Assembly (NCBI RefSeq): GCF_954871325.1
Contig: NC_088777.1
Location: 18,701,366 to 18,765,365 of the forward strand
Source: Gordionus sp. m RMFG-2023
Taxonomy: Eukaryota > Nematomorpha > Gordioida > Chordodea > Parachordodidae
Reading direction: 5' to 3'
DNA length: 64,000 nucleotides
Shown: piece after piece, positions 23,150 through 36,300 of the stretch
Layout of the letters: every line of letters starts with the position of its first letter
Numbering within the stretch: the first letter of the stretch is position 1
Made by a program: the position numbers and the translations under genes
The notes under the pieces: model-generated
Seen by the model: only the letters and a program-made list of their open reading frames with translations
What the model was told of the DNA's origin: nothing
Database searches by the model: none

Positions 23150-23756
23150 ATTCGTCTTCTAGTTGACTCAAGTTCGTAGAACTATTCGTCCTCTAGTCGA
23201 CTCGAGTAAATAATTCGTATTCACGACTCAAGTTAGAAGTCTAAAGTTAAATAATATAAAAAGCAGAACAAATATCTTAAATAATAATAACCAATTTGAA
23301 ATATTTCTCCTGTAGACGACGACTCAAGTTCATTATTCACCTTCTAGTCGACTCAAGTATATAATTCGTATTCAAGACTCAAGTTGGAAGTTTAAAGTTA
23401 AAAATGTAAAAAAAAACAGAACAAATATAATTAATAATAACTCATTTAAAATATTCGTCCTCTAGTCGACTCAAGTACTTAGAACTATTCGTCCTTTAGT
23501 CGACTCAAGTATATAATACGTATTCACGAATCAAATTAGTAGTATAAAGTAAAAAACAATTGTTTTGCTAATTAATAATTAAAAATAATTTGAAACATTC
23601 GTCCTCTAGTCGACTCATGTTCATGCCTCAAATCGACTTGAGTTTACCACTAGAGTGGGCTTAATTCACGACCCAAGTTCATAACTTAAGTCAGTTTGGG
23701 TTGATTATTTCGATCCAAAACTTGGCTCAGTTATCGACTAAGTCGAGTAACAACAC
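23150..23756 (-). repeat. Minisatellite of the 4.5-kb family, reverse orientation
   Basis: ATTCGTCCTCTAGTCGACTC and the spacer motifs of 4515-5160 recur here in reverse complement, about four units. The outer edge reads GAGTAACAACACTAG, matching CTAGTGTTGT-like sequence at the edge of the 4.5-kb array, so a boundary sequence is shared as well as the unit. Confidence 0.85.
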
Positions 23757-23920
23757 TAGCCATAAGCTAACCGTCAACAGGGGCCACGAGTATGGAATCA
23801 GGTCTTAGCCTGAATCGCGTTCGGTCTAACAGAAATTTATTGGCTGCTTCGCCATCTGTTAGATTGTACCGAATGTAGTGGGTTTATAGTAATTCCTTAG
23901 ATAAAAGGAAGTAAGAGCTA

Positions 23921-24290
23921 GTGATCTGCATCGGGCCTAATTTTTCAAGTCCAGCCCGGCCCGCAATATTTTAAAAAAAGTTTTACCCGGCCCAAACCCG
24001 AAATTTTTTTTAAAAAGTTTTGCCGGCCCAGCCAAATCCCGAATATTTTTGAAAAAAATTACCGGCTTGACCCGGCCCGAATTTATTAAAATATAGAAAT
24101 TAATTTTTATAATTATTCAAAATATATGATATATGTTTATGGGTTCCTTTCCTATAAATAAAATAAATATTTTTATTTTACAGAAAAAATTCATCATAAA
24201 ATTGAAAATTTAGATATATTTAAAAATATTTCTAAGGCCCGACCCGGCCCGAATTTTTTTGAAAAATATTAGGCTGTAGATTTCTAGTAA
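23921..24290. repeat. GGCCCGGCCC array with inverted ends
   Basis: Units of GGCCCGRCCCGAA plus T/A tracts, bounded by CTAGTGATCTGCATC at the left and, inverted, CTAGAAATCTACA at the right, both followed by a GCCTAAT-like segment. It looks like a short non-autonomous element filled with the GC-rich unit. Confidence 0.7.
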
Positions 24291-24639
24291 GAGTTATTAG
24301 TTCAATTTATAAAACATGGAATATATGATTCCACTGGCAGAATTCAAACTAATACTTTAATACAAAGGTTTCTTTTATTAAATTTAAAATTATATCAAAA
24401 TCTTTCTATAAAAAAAATAATAATCGCCTTTTATTTCTTTAAATTCTCTTTTAAAATAATAATAAATTAAAACGTTATTAATTTATCAAAATACAAACAC
24501 TTTCTAACATAAATCACTATATCCCTCTCTCATATAAACATGATTACAACAGGGTTTATTAATTATGATGATTTACTGAGCTTTGAAATGGCACCCCTGT
24601 CACCGACAAGCAGTCGGGTGCTAGGATATTTGTCCGATC

Positions 24640-25275
24640 AACAAAAATGGATTATACAAAATGTAAAATGAATATGAAAGCTAGGGCGTTCCCTCCAAAC
24701 GATGCGCACGATGTAGACTTCCATCATGTGAAAAGTAAAACAAAAGTTAAATCTAAGAAGACACGATTTGCAATGTGGGTCAAAAGAAAGATTGATATTG
24801 CATGTTTACAGGAGGCGAAATGGTACGGTCAAAAAACACAACTACTTGTAGATGGCTTTAAACTTTATTACAATGGTTTTGTGAACAAAAGAAATGGCGT
24901 TGGTATCATCTGTAGCTAAGATATCTCGACAGTGAAAGAGTCAAGAGAATCTCCGATAGATTAACGATAATAAAATTCTGCGTTGGCCAATCAATACTAC
25001 GCATCTTTTCAGTATACACTCCTCAAAGCGGCTGCAAAGACGAAGAGAGAATTTTAGAAAAAGCTATGATGGAAATCCCGAAAGATAACATAGTTATAAT
25101 AGGCGGAGATCTAAATGCTCATGTGGGAATGACAAGAGAAGGGTACAAATACCACGGCTATTTTAGATATAGAGAAGTAAACGAAGGAGAGGATGTATGA
25201 GATTTGCCCAAGCATTTGATCACCTCATTTTCTTCAAGAAAAGGGACAAACACTTGATAACACCGGACCACGTGA
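24640..25275 (+). pseudogene. RTE-like LINE: endonuclease fragment
   Basis: An apurinic endonuclease of the RTE/BovB type is readable: IDIACLQEAKWYGQK (about 24790-24835), LVDGFKLYYNGFVNKRNGVG (to about 24903), then, with frame changes and stops, VYTPQSGC and IVIIGGDLNAHVG (about 25090-25130) and REGYKYHGY. E of CLQE and D/N of GGDLNAH are catalytic positions of this family. No reverse transcriptase part follows, so this is the 5' fragment of a dead copy. The stops after 24919 and at about 25198 are genuine breaks. Confidence 0.85.
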
Positions 25276-25875
25276 TTCCGTTAATATATATTAAAAAATA
25301 AATGGGCCGTATTTCATTTTGGTCGTTGTTTAAAAAGTGAACTAACGTAATATAATATTACCCGAACAAAATACCCAGTATTAATAATTAAACACCAACC
25401 CAAATCTAATGTTTGGTAAAATAATGTTTACACCTTATTTTATAATGTCTCAAATATTGCAGGAGGCAGATGCGTAACCAAGGGATGGGAAATTACCCCC
25501 CCCCCCCCTCCAACACCATGTGAAATATGTTTGTTCTCGTAAATATTATTTTAAGCTAATAATTCCTCCCCCCCCCTATCCTTTGCACACATCCCCAAAA
25601 TATATATAATATAACACTATAAACAATAATTTGAAAGAAAAACAAGTAAAAATTAATTATTTTTTATAATAATTATAAAGAATATTTAGAAATAAAAATT
25701 CAAAATTATTTTTATAAAAATATACAATATAGCCAAATACAATAAATGAACCTAAAAATCTCAATAAAGTTTATGTTGGGAAACTCGACCAATAGTGCCC
25801 TACAGGAAATGGATATGCCTGTGGAAATGATCCAAAAATAGAATTTCTACCAGTGAAATATAGAAATAATTCTAG
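25276..25875. other. Element end and AT-rich DNA
   Basis: 25468-25590 is the left end of the hAT family also at 54409: ATGCGTAACCAAGGGATGGG, C runs, then TTATTTTAAGCTAATAA. No matching right end was found. The remainder is AT-rich with no clear gene. Confidence 0.6.
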
Positions 25876-26374
25876 TCTTCAATCAACTATTTGGTGTAAC
25901 AGATTCTGAAGAAGGAATATTAGCTTTTGGCACAGGTTAATCCAAATTGAAACTTTAGACTAGAAAAATTAGTTTTTCATGTTTATTTGTTTTGTTTAAA
26001 ATCTATATTTAAAAGGCAATTGTTTATTATTGGTACAAAGATCAAATAAATTAATGAAAAAATGTACCATTATAATTAAATTTTTAAGCTTAGGAAAGTT
26101 CACTAAATAATTTTCACTTCTTAAGCTGCTAAAAATATATAATAATATTTAAAAAATATTTATAGAAATTGTTTGATTGAAATAAAAAATTAATTCAAAT
26201 CGTAATATAATTCAAATTAATTTTTATACACTGTAAAAATATAATTGTAGCTAGTGTAGCATTTTTTCAATATATTAAATATTTATATTCATCTCATTTA
26301 TTATCTTTATATGATTATTTCCCAAATATCATGTTTAACTTATATCAGGCACTCCTGTGGAAATTTTAGACTAG
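25876..26374 (+). CDS. Possible 3' end of an unidentified host gene, two exons
   Basis: An acceptor ttctag opens an exon at 25876-25935 reading FNQLFGVTDSEEGILAFGT, ended by the donor cacag|gttaat. After 413 nt, the acceptor atatcag opens 26349-26374, which continues in phase as GTPVEILD and a stop. The join gives a balanced sequence that differs from the surrounding AT-rich noise, and phases agree. I do not recognise the protein and could not extend it upstream with confidence. It would run convergently with DDRGK1, whose stop is at 27180. Confidence 0.3.
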
Positions 26375-27179
26375 GGAAGCATTTTTGGGAAACTAAAATG
26401 CCTTTTAGACATGAATTTTAGAAATGATTTATTACTGAAGATGAATAAAAATTTAAGCCGAATCGGGTAATTTATATAAATTTCCGGTGCGAAATATTAT
26501 ATTGTGATATTTTTTCAATACAATTATTTCTTTATTTAAATGGCGTATTATAAAAATTGATGAATTATATAAATAACTTGCGAGATAACTGATGACCTTT
26601 GAAATAAAACTGAATGTAACTTGTAACGAAGACTACTTTTCAAAATAACTTAATCAATACTAATGAAGTCTTGTTTTTGACGTTTCATAACAATTTATTT
26701 AATATATATTACAAAATTACTAAATATTCTATTTAAAAACAAACAAAATATAATGATCAACTTTAAGGTGGAACCATAATTGTATTTATTTGAAGGAGAA
26801 AAAGAAAATATCTGTGCTGGTATAAAAATTTGAATGTTGCTAGCAAAAATCCCATTGTTGGCAAAACGATTGGCGTGAAAATGGAGTTATTGAGTTTATT
26901 AAAAAACTATATATTATTATAAAGAAAAATCTAAGGGTGATTATCAGGTAGTGCTAAATCCCAATCGGTCTAAAAAAAATAACGGAAGAAATATAAATAT
27001 TTATAACTTAATGATTGCACTATATATAGATATAAATTTATTGATTGAATGTATAAGATGTTCCATATAAATTATATCCCAAATTTAATTTAAGTGCGAG
27101 TACATATATTAAAATCACACAGAAACTAGCGACTTATGTGGATCGTTTGAAAGATGAGGTTATATATAATAGAAAAAGA
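26375..27179. other. AT-rich gap between candidate gene and DDRGK1 stop
   Basis: No feature is supported. This includes the DDRGK1 3' untranslated region on the minus strand; I see no clear AATAAA close to the stop. Confidence 0.5.
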
Positions 27180-27377
27180 TCAAATTTTTTGGTCCAAATT
27201 AATTAAGCGATTGCTGTGTTGAACTAAATCGATTATAGAAACGCGGCCTTTGTCTTCGATAAATTTGGCTACGGACAATAGTTCCTCATCGGTGATGTAT
27301 ATAAATTTGCCTCTATCGTCAAAAACTCCATTCATGGTTCCTACTTTAACCAAATCCTCGATTCTTTGAATCACGTC
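27180..27377 (-). CDS. DDRGK1: DDRGK1 exon 6 (DDRGK motif and C-terminus)
   Basis: Starts after acceptor ...aatgtaaag and encodes [40 protein letters not shown], and a tail ending [10 protein letters not shown] and a TGA stop. It matches the most conserved end of the family almost residue for residue. Confidence 0.97.
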   Translation of the reverse strand, partial: DVIQRIEDLVKVGTMNGVFDDRGKFIYITDEELLSVAKFIEDKGRVSIIDLVQHSNRLINLDQKI

Positions 27378-30300
27378 CTTTACATTGTTCAAAAAAGTAT
27401 AATATAATACAAATAATATTTTTAGTAATCATAATCCAATCAAAAATAACCACTTAAAAATTCTCGTAATACATAATTTTAAGATAAAACACAAGAAATT
27501 ATTTTTTAAATGAGCCATAGGAATATTATACTGTTAAAAGTATGTTTTTTTAATTTAATATAAAATGAAGTAAACAAAGAATCTTCTTAATTTTAAACTC
27601 ATATATGATTTCATTCATCTAAGGGTGTCGTTTAAATCCTTTAACTAATCATTCAACATCATAAACAAAGTACACATATTAAAGGTGCATATTGTTCATC
27701 ATACCTTTTTCTTCTAGAAAACTTCTTTAATATACCTAAAATTCAATATGCGAATAGATCACCCATTTTCAAAAATGAAAATCTTTTGGCTGAATGAACT
27801 TAAAATTAAAGGCCTATTAGAATAGCTTTTAAACTTAAAGTTCTCGACTTCCGGCTGGCTAGAAGCCACTTTGCCATGTAAATACGGCTGCATCGCCATT
27901 CGCCTACCCTTGTGATTATCTATATCGGCCTTAATTTTTATCTAACCTTTCTTGCTATAAATTCATCAATCTCCAAACGAAGCCCTAGACATCCGGGATA
28001 AAAATTGCCCACTATCTCATGACTAACCTACCATACACACAAATATACTCCACTTGTTGCCCGTTCCGTTGAGTACCTCGACTTACGAACAGTCATCTTG
28101 TAATCAACCTCAAATGAATCATCTTTGAAGCGAAAACTAGCTGTGAATGACTTGAGAAAATACCCAAGGAATTGCCCTCCCTAAAATTTATCACACTCCA
28201 CCTAGTCTGTTACACAGTAATACTTTATAATTGCGTTAACGATGCTAATATAAAAATAATGGGACAGTAAAGACCCCCACCCTGTACATTGAAAATATTT
28301 CGCAAACGCCAACCCCGCCAAAAAGTCGTCACCAACATTATATTACAAGCTTTCAAAAGGGCTAGCATACCATATACATTTCGAACCAGTAGATCTCCTC
28401 AATGATGGTTTTAAAAAATCAGATATTACTTTAATACTTGGTCTAAAGTCCTTCCCCTAGCCTGGGACTTAACTTGTATTGAGTTCCCAACTGGTCATTA
28501 ACACTTTGCATTGGGCCAAGTCGAAACCTTAAAAAATAAATATTCCGAACTTCAAAATGCAATTTTTAGTTATTTACTAACTCCTTTTTAGTATCATTAT
28601 AAAAATAATCCTCCATTTGTATTAAAAAATAATATATTTTTCACTGTAATGCAGCTTTAGATTTATTAAATTTAAAAAATACTAATTTTCCTCACATTTT
28701 ATATAGGTATGTACATTTAAATTAGAGATGCACCGGCTATTGGAAAGCCAGGCACAAAATCTTTTGGATTGTAGTGCCAGTTCCATAAAATGACCGGCCC
28801 TAAAAACAGGCGATAAGAATTTACTTTAAATTTTGGCACCCCTCTTTAAAATATTCCCATAGAATCTATGCCCATGTTAAAAAGAACGTAGAATTTATCA
28901 ATTTTATTCAGAAACCTCGCGAAATAGCTATAGGATGAGTGCAACCCAACCATTTTTTCGGCGAAATGCATTTGCCGTTAAGTTATCATGTTATTTCCCG
29001 AAAATTTCTTATCGCGGTTATAGTATAATTGATTAGTATTTATTTAGTATAACGTCAATTTGGCGCAATGACAATTCAGCGCATGTCAATTCATATATAA
29101 GAGGATTTAAACCTTGCTATAAAAGTTAAATTTTATGTCAATATTCTTTAAATTTAATATAAAATCATTTTGTTAGTGCATGAATTTTTCAAAATTTGAT
29201 ATTTTTTAGAAAATATGTTAATTATATTTCAAAATATTTTTTGGGTATTTATGTCGTAGAGGTTTAGCAAATCTTCAAAACTTAAATCATTTATAAATTA
29301 ATTTGTTTAAATTTTGCAGACCTGATGTTGTCGGAATAGTATTCCAACATGTAATAGGGTAGGGGGGATAGGTTCTTAAATCGCTAAAACAAAAATCGCT
29401 AAAAATTGGGAATCTGGTTTATATCTCTTAGAAAATTTTAAAAGTAAATTTGAAATTAATATTAATAGATGCTAGTGGAGTAAGTTTACTCCACTAGCAT
29501 CTATTAATATTATAGCATCTATTAATATTCATTTCAAATTTACTTTTAAAATTTTCTAAGAGAAATAAGCCAGATTCCCAATTTTTAGCGAGTTTTGTTT
29601 TAGCGATTTAGATATAATTACTGTTATACAAAAGTACATTTCAAAATAAAATAAAGATATTTTTAATAAAGGTTTTAATAAAGGTTTTAATAAATTTTTT
29701 ATAATTTTATCTGTTCAAAAATCATAAATATAAAAGTTATTTAAAAATTGAAATATAAAAATAATATAAAACCAATTACGAAGAACTACTAATAAAATAT
29801 ATAAAAATTGAAGTATAAAAGAAATTAAAAATTTTTTTTTATTAACCATGTTTTATCGTAAACAAAATATAAAGACGTTTAAATATGTGGAATGCAGTAA
29901 TAATTATTTTTATATAATTTTAATTGTACTTATTGGATTAATTTATGTATGGAGAAAAAATAAATTAAAGAGTATATTATAGGAAAAGATTATAATGAAT
30001 GAAAAAATTGATGAAAGAAAAAAAATTATTGATGATATATCTAAATTTAAAGGTGACATAAAGGAAATATGGAAAGGAAATATCATTAGCGATATTAAAA
30101 AAGAAATTAATATCGTTAGATACTGTAGAAGAAAATAAATTTGAAAAATTAATGTGGGAAATGGATAAAATTAAAAGAAAAATAGGAGAAGAAAAAAATA
30201 AAGGGGTGAAAACAAGTAAAATGGAAATAAAGAATAATGAAATAGAAAATTTTAAAATAGAGGAAAGGGGAATTAAAGAAGTAATAATAAATGAATTGGA

Positions 30301-33300
30301 AAAATTAAAATTGGAAATAGTAAGAAATGAAAAAGAAAAGAAAGAAATGAAAAGAAAGGAAATTGAGGAAATAAGGAAGATATTGAGGGAAGATTTTGAA
30401 CGTGAAAAAAGGGAAGAAGAGGAAATAGAAAATAAAAAGAAAAAAGAAATGGATAAAGTTGAGGAAAAAAAATGGAGAAGGAAATTTTTAAATTGGAAGT
30501 AGAGAAAATGGGAATAAAAATGAATCTGAACATATTTATGAGGATAATAAAAGAGAAAATATTTATCAAAGAGAAGGTGGCAGAAATCGACAGATAATAA
30601 AAGGGTCAAATAAACCATGTTTTATTTGCGGAAAATATGGTCATATAAGCCGAGATTGTAAAGAAAGAATTATGCAGAAAGCTCTACCAATTGTTTGTGG
30701 AAGATGTGGAAATACGGGTCATAATACGGAAAAATGTTATGTTTCAGTTTTTAAAATAGAAGAAAATATACAAAGCGTAAGGTCATGTTTAAATTGTGGA
30801 AGAACAGGACATACTTAGGATAAATGTTTCAGAAGAGAACAAACAGGTATCAATGCGTTTCCATCGGTAGCGTTTCCACTTGTTAAAAATGGGTTACCAG
30901 GAACGAATATTAAAAATGAATATAATAATGTAATACCTAAAGTTTATAAATTATGGCCTAATAAGCAAATAATAAATGATAGTAAAACAATTAAATGGTA
31001 CTGAAATTGTGGTTTTGGGAAAGGTAAATTTACCAGTATTAATTAAAGAGACAGTGTATTTTTTGGATCTATGGATACTTAAGGAAGAAAATGGTGCGAT
31101 TATGGGGTGGGCTTGGATATCAAAATTTGGGTTAGAGAATAATTTTTGGGATATGTTTCAAGTAAAAAATAAAGTTAATGAAAATATAAAAATACCGAAA
31201 ATGTCCGTAGAGGAATCAGATACTAAAAACGTAGAAAATAAATTGGTAAAAAATATGGTTTCAGAAAATATTGAAAATAAAATATTGATGAATAATAATC
31301 AGGAAATTAAAAAAATTCATAATTTGGAATTAGATATTGTTTCAAAAACTGATGATGATTTTAAAAATTTGAAAATTAAAAATAAAATAATGAAAGAAGA
31401 AATCAAATTAGAATGTAATGAGAGAAATGTAAGGAATGGAGAAATCGTTTGTGTAAAAAATAAAGTTCAGATTATTGATAAAATTGAAAATTTAGTAGAT
31501 AATATTTTGGAAATTAAAGAAAAATGTAAAAGCAATAAGTGGAGAAACCCGATCTTTTTTGAAATTGTAAATATTAAATATGACGAAAATTATATTAATG
31601 AAATGAATAAAATTGTGGATTTGAAAATCGACAATGTTTTGGAAGCTAATATTGAGGATTTTAAGTTGGAAATTGATAGTAAGGAATTTGAAGAAGAATC
31701 CGAGTTAGAAAATAGTTATATAAAATGTGATATCAAATTTAGAGCGGGAAAAATTGCCTGTATCACTAAAATTCCCGGCGAAATTTGTAAGAAAAAAAAT
31801 GGAAAACGAAGATATGTTAAAGGAAAAAAAGTCATATGAAAATTTGAAAAGGTTACGAAATACGATTTAGGGGTTAAATATGAAAAAAATTTTGAAGAAA
31901 AATTAGACGTTTAAAAGAGGGATATATATACCACAGTATTATGCAATTCGCAGGGTACCTTTCGAATGGAGGGCCGAAATGGAAAGTGAATTAAATAATT
32001 GGTTACGAGATGGAATTATTTGCCCTATTGGTAATAATGAATGGGCAACACCATTGTTCCGATGCGGAAGACCAATGGAAAGTTGAGAATTTGTGCGGAT
32101 TTTCGTGTTACTCTAAATCCATGGGTAGTTGAAGTAAAATACCCGTTACCATGAATTGAGGAAATTTTAGCGAATTTAAGAGGGGCAAAAAATTTTTTTA
32201 AAATAGATTTTTCATGTGCATATTTACAATTACCTATGAAAGAATGTACAAGGAAATTATTGACAATAACAACGTTTAAAGGATTATTTACTTTTTGTCG
32301 GTTACCGTTTGGGTTAAGTATTTCAGCCCCAATTTTTCAGCGCACTATGGCGGCAGTTTTTCAGGGTTTGGAAGGAATTTTTTATTATATGGATGGTGTT
32401 TTAGTGACGGGAGTAACGGTTGAGCAACACAATCAGAGATTGGAGGAAGTTTTCATAAAAATATGAGATAAAGGTTTAAAAGCGAGTCGTGAAAAGAGTA
32501 TTATGGGAGTAACTGAAGTTACATATTTGGGACATAAAATAAATGGGACCGAAATAAGGCCCTTAGATAAAAACTTAATGAGTATTGCAAATATGAATAA
32601 ACCTACTACGAAAACGGAGGTAGGGGAGACCAGGGCTAGTCGGCGCAATTTGTGTCAAAATCATCATAGCTCCGAAAATAATGATCATATAAGATCTTAC
32701 AAACCAATAGATACCTTAAACATCTACCTATAAATATATACTGTTATATTTTTTAAATATTTAATAATTATTTTTCTAGAAAGGTTTTAGTAAAAGTCAT
32801 TTTTTGAACCTAGTAGCCCCGAACCCGTGGTTAGTCGGATCATCGATGGGGCTAGTCGAATCAAGTGGTTTATTAGGCTTCTTATGGGACAAAAAAAAAT
32901 TTTCGCAGATTTTTATATATAACTATGATACTTTATTTATATAATATTCTATTTATAATTATAACAAATAAAATAACAATCTTTTTTGACAGAGAACTAC
33001 TCTACATTGAAACAATTATGAAAACTTTTATAATACTGTTTACATATAATACACACATCTTTTATTAATGTTTATATTTATTAATAATAAATTTACTCAA
33101 AATTTATCTAATTCTATATTTAAATATATAACATCATTTGATTTTATTATCAGGCTAAATATAATCTGATAACTAAAATGTTCATGTCCAATAAAATGAA
33201 TTAATTTGAATCATGTTATATTGTCAATTAAAATAGATATATATATATAAATATTTGTTTGTTAGGTATAATTCATTTTAAATATATTGATATTATTATC

Positions 33301-36300
33301 AGGCTAAAATTTATATGCTAAAATGTTCATATCTAATAAAATGTATTAATTTGAATCATATTATATTGTCAATTAAAAAAAATATATATATTATATTTGT
33401 TTGCTAGATATAATTAATTTAATTAATTGATCTTATTTTTATAATAATTTAGTTTATTTTTATTTTTATTTCTTTTCTTTTAATATTTTTATCGTTATAA
33501 TAAATTCACTTAACAAGAATTCACCTTGAAAATAACCCAAAAAACGAATCCCTAGTAAAAATTGACTTCTCTAACGCCTACAACACTCTTTCGCGCAACA
33601 CGTTCCTACATTCAACTTGCTTCCATTTCCCAGCTTATACCAAATTTCTTTTCTCTTGCTACCAATCACCAACAATCTTACAATTCAACAAAGAAAAGAT
33701 ACTTTCTGTTGAGGGTATCCAACAAGGTGACCCTCTCGGATCCCTTCTCTTTAGTCTTGGAATCAATGACATGATAAAATCAATAAACTCTTCATGTACT
33801 CTATCGCTCCACGCTTGGTATATTGATGATGGAATCTTGAGTGGTCCCAGTAGTGAAATTGCCAAAGCAGTCACCATAATTAAAGAAATGGGCACAGCCA
33901 TTGGACTTTCGCTTAACCAGAGCAAATCTGAATTCTCACTTTTAAATTCTAATGCTCCCAACACTCACGATTTCAAATTCACATCAAGCGTTGAATTAAC
34001 ACATCTAGGATCCACGAGGCAATAAGCACCTTTCTTCATTCCTCACTTGACATACTCCTTAAACTGGAGGACATCTTTACACTTCTTCCATCACACAAGT
34101 CCTTTTTTTTGCTAAAAAATTTCTTTTTTATACCAAGGATTCTTTACGCACTTCGGTCAACTCCAATTTTTAAATATCCTATTCCTCTCCAAACTTACGA
34201 AAAAGGAATAAAGGACTTAACCGAAAAAATAGTAAATATCAGATTCAACGAAACTGCTTGGGCCCAAGCAACTCTTCCAACCAAATTTGGTGGTCTCGGC
34301 ATCAGATCTCCACTTGACTTAGCAACAACTACTTTCATATCGAGTAGTCTCTTGACAAAGCCAATAACCTCCGCCCATAATTCTAAAGAAGACCTTTCCT
34401 TAATCGTGGCTATGGATATTTGGAAAACAAGGATCAATGCTGATTCTCATCCCCCCACAACCCATAAACAGAAAGACTGGGATGCACCAGTGGTTGCTCG
34501 CTGCGTTGAAACTCTCTTATCTAGCATGCAATCTACCGACCGCACCCTATTTTCTTCCTTGCTCAATGGTACGGGACATGAGTTTCTTGAGGCCATCCCA
34601 TCTACCAATCTTCAGCTTCAACTATCCAACAATGAATTTACCCATGCCATCGGCATTCGTCTAAATTGTTCCATCACTCACCCCCACATCTGCTCAGGGT
34701 GCAACTCGCCAGTTGACTCGAAGGGTAGACATAGTTTACATTGTCGCTCCTGCAATGGACGATTCATCAGACACAAGCAATGTAATACAATCATCCAACA
34801 TGCTCTGAAATCCGCCCAAATTCCTTCCACGTTAGAACCACAGGGTCTTTTTAGATCTGACGGTAAACGTCCTGATGGGATCTCTCAAATCCCATGGAGG
34901 AGAGGCCAACTTTTGGTATGAGACTATTCCTGTATTGACCCCTTGGCCCCATCCAACCACGCCATCAACATCCTTGACCAGAAGGAACAACTTAAAATTT
35001 CTAAATACACAGAAATAATAAACGATCATTGCTTCATCCCAATCATATCAACCACTCTTGGCACCTTCGGCAAACTCGGCTTAGCATTTTCCAAAAAATT
35101 AGGATCACAAATCAGCAAACTCTCAGAAGAACCCCGAGAGGGTTTTTTTCTTCGTCAACGATTATCCATAGCGATTCACAAAGCTAATTATATCAGTTTC
35201 TATGGTAGCCTTCTAGCCAAAGAGCTATCATAGACAACGCTTACGTCCCTTTTTCATATTTGTTTCCCTGCATCACACCATCTCCGTTCTTTTTTTTAAT
35301 AGTATTATTATATATTTTTCAAACATTTTTAAATATATTAAATTTATTATAACGATAAAAAATATTAAAAGAAAAGAAATAAAAAAAATTGATCTTATTA
35401 TCAGGCTAAAATTTATATATGCAATATATATAATATCTGTGACAATATATAATATATATTCACAATATGTAAATGAAGATTTTAGTTTGCAAGATATTTA
35501 TATAGGTCTGATATTATATTAAAATTGAAATGTATTATGAAAAATCAATCACATTAATAAATTTATATAATAATTATTATTTAATATATTACATTTATAA
35601 AATATTATATTATGATTATCTGTACAATATATAATATATTATCACAATATGTATATGAAGATTTTAGTTTGCAAGATATTTATTTATCTCTGATATAAAA
35701 TTGAAATAATCAATCACATTAATAAATTTATATAATATAATAATTATTATTTAATATATTACATTTATAAAATATTATATTTTAACCTGTAATAAATGTT
35801 CTTAATGAGATATCATTTTCATACAGTTTTATAGTTTCTTCATAATCTTTTTTTAATAAAAAATTTTCTATTTTGAATTTTGCATATATAATTGGGTACC
35901 ATAATAATATAATAAAAATTGACTGATTGCGCCGACTAGCCACGATTCTACTAACCTCAATGGTGGTAATATTACTAATTTGATCTTAACATATATTTAA
36001 GCATTATATATCAATCTAAAACTTTCCCAAATATTAAAATAGATATTTAACTTTCATATAATGTTCATTTTGTCATGTTTAAACTTTTAATTTTTTAATA
36101 CAACCTAATAATATAAAGTGAAAATATTGTAATTACGTCAAAAACATGTCATAACGGATAAAAATTTAAATAGCTAAATATTATAAATTATTTTCATCCC
36201 CAATTATGGATATTATAGAATTCTATTTTAGAATTAAATTTCAAATTTTAATCTTTACTGGATTTAAAATAAAATCCTTTGAACCGACAAGCCCCTTGCG

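Noticed and set aside
29977-30618. 213-residue Phe/Ser-rich frame on the minus strand
   Set aside because: It is the antisense of the Lys/Glu-rich gag-like region (AAA/GAA read as TTT/TTC). No motif.
34195-34437. 80-residue minus-strand frame
   Set aside because: Antisense shadow of the RT/endonuclease gene at 33510-35233.
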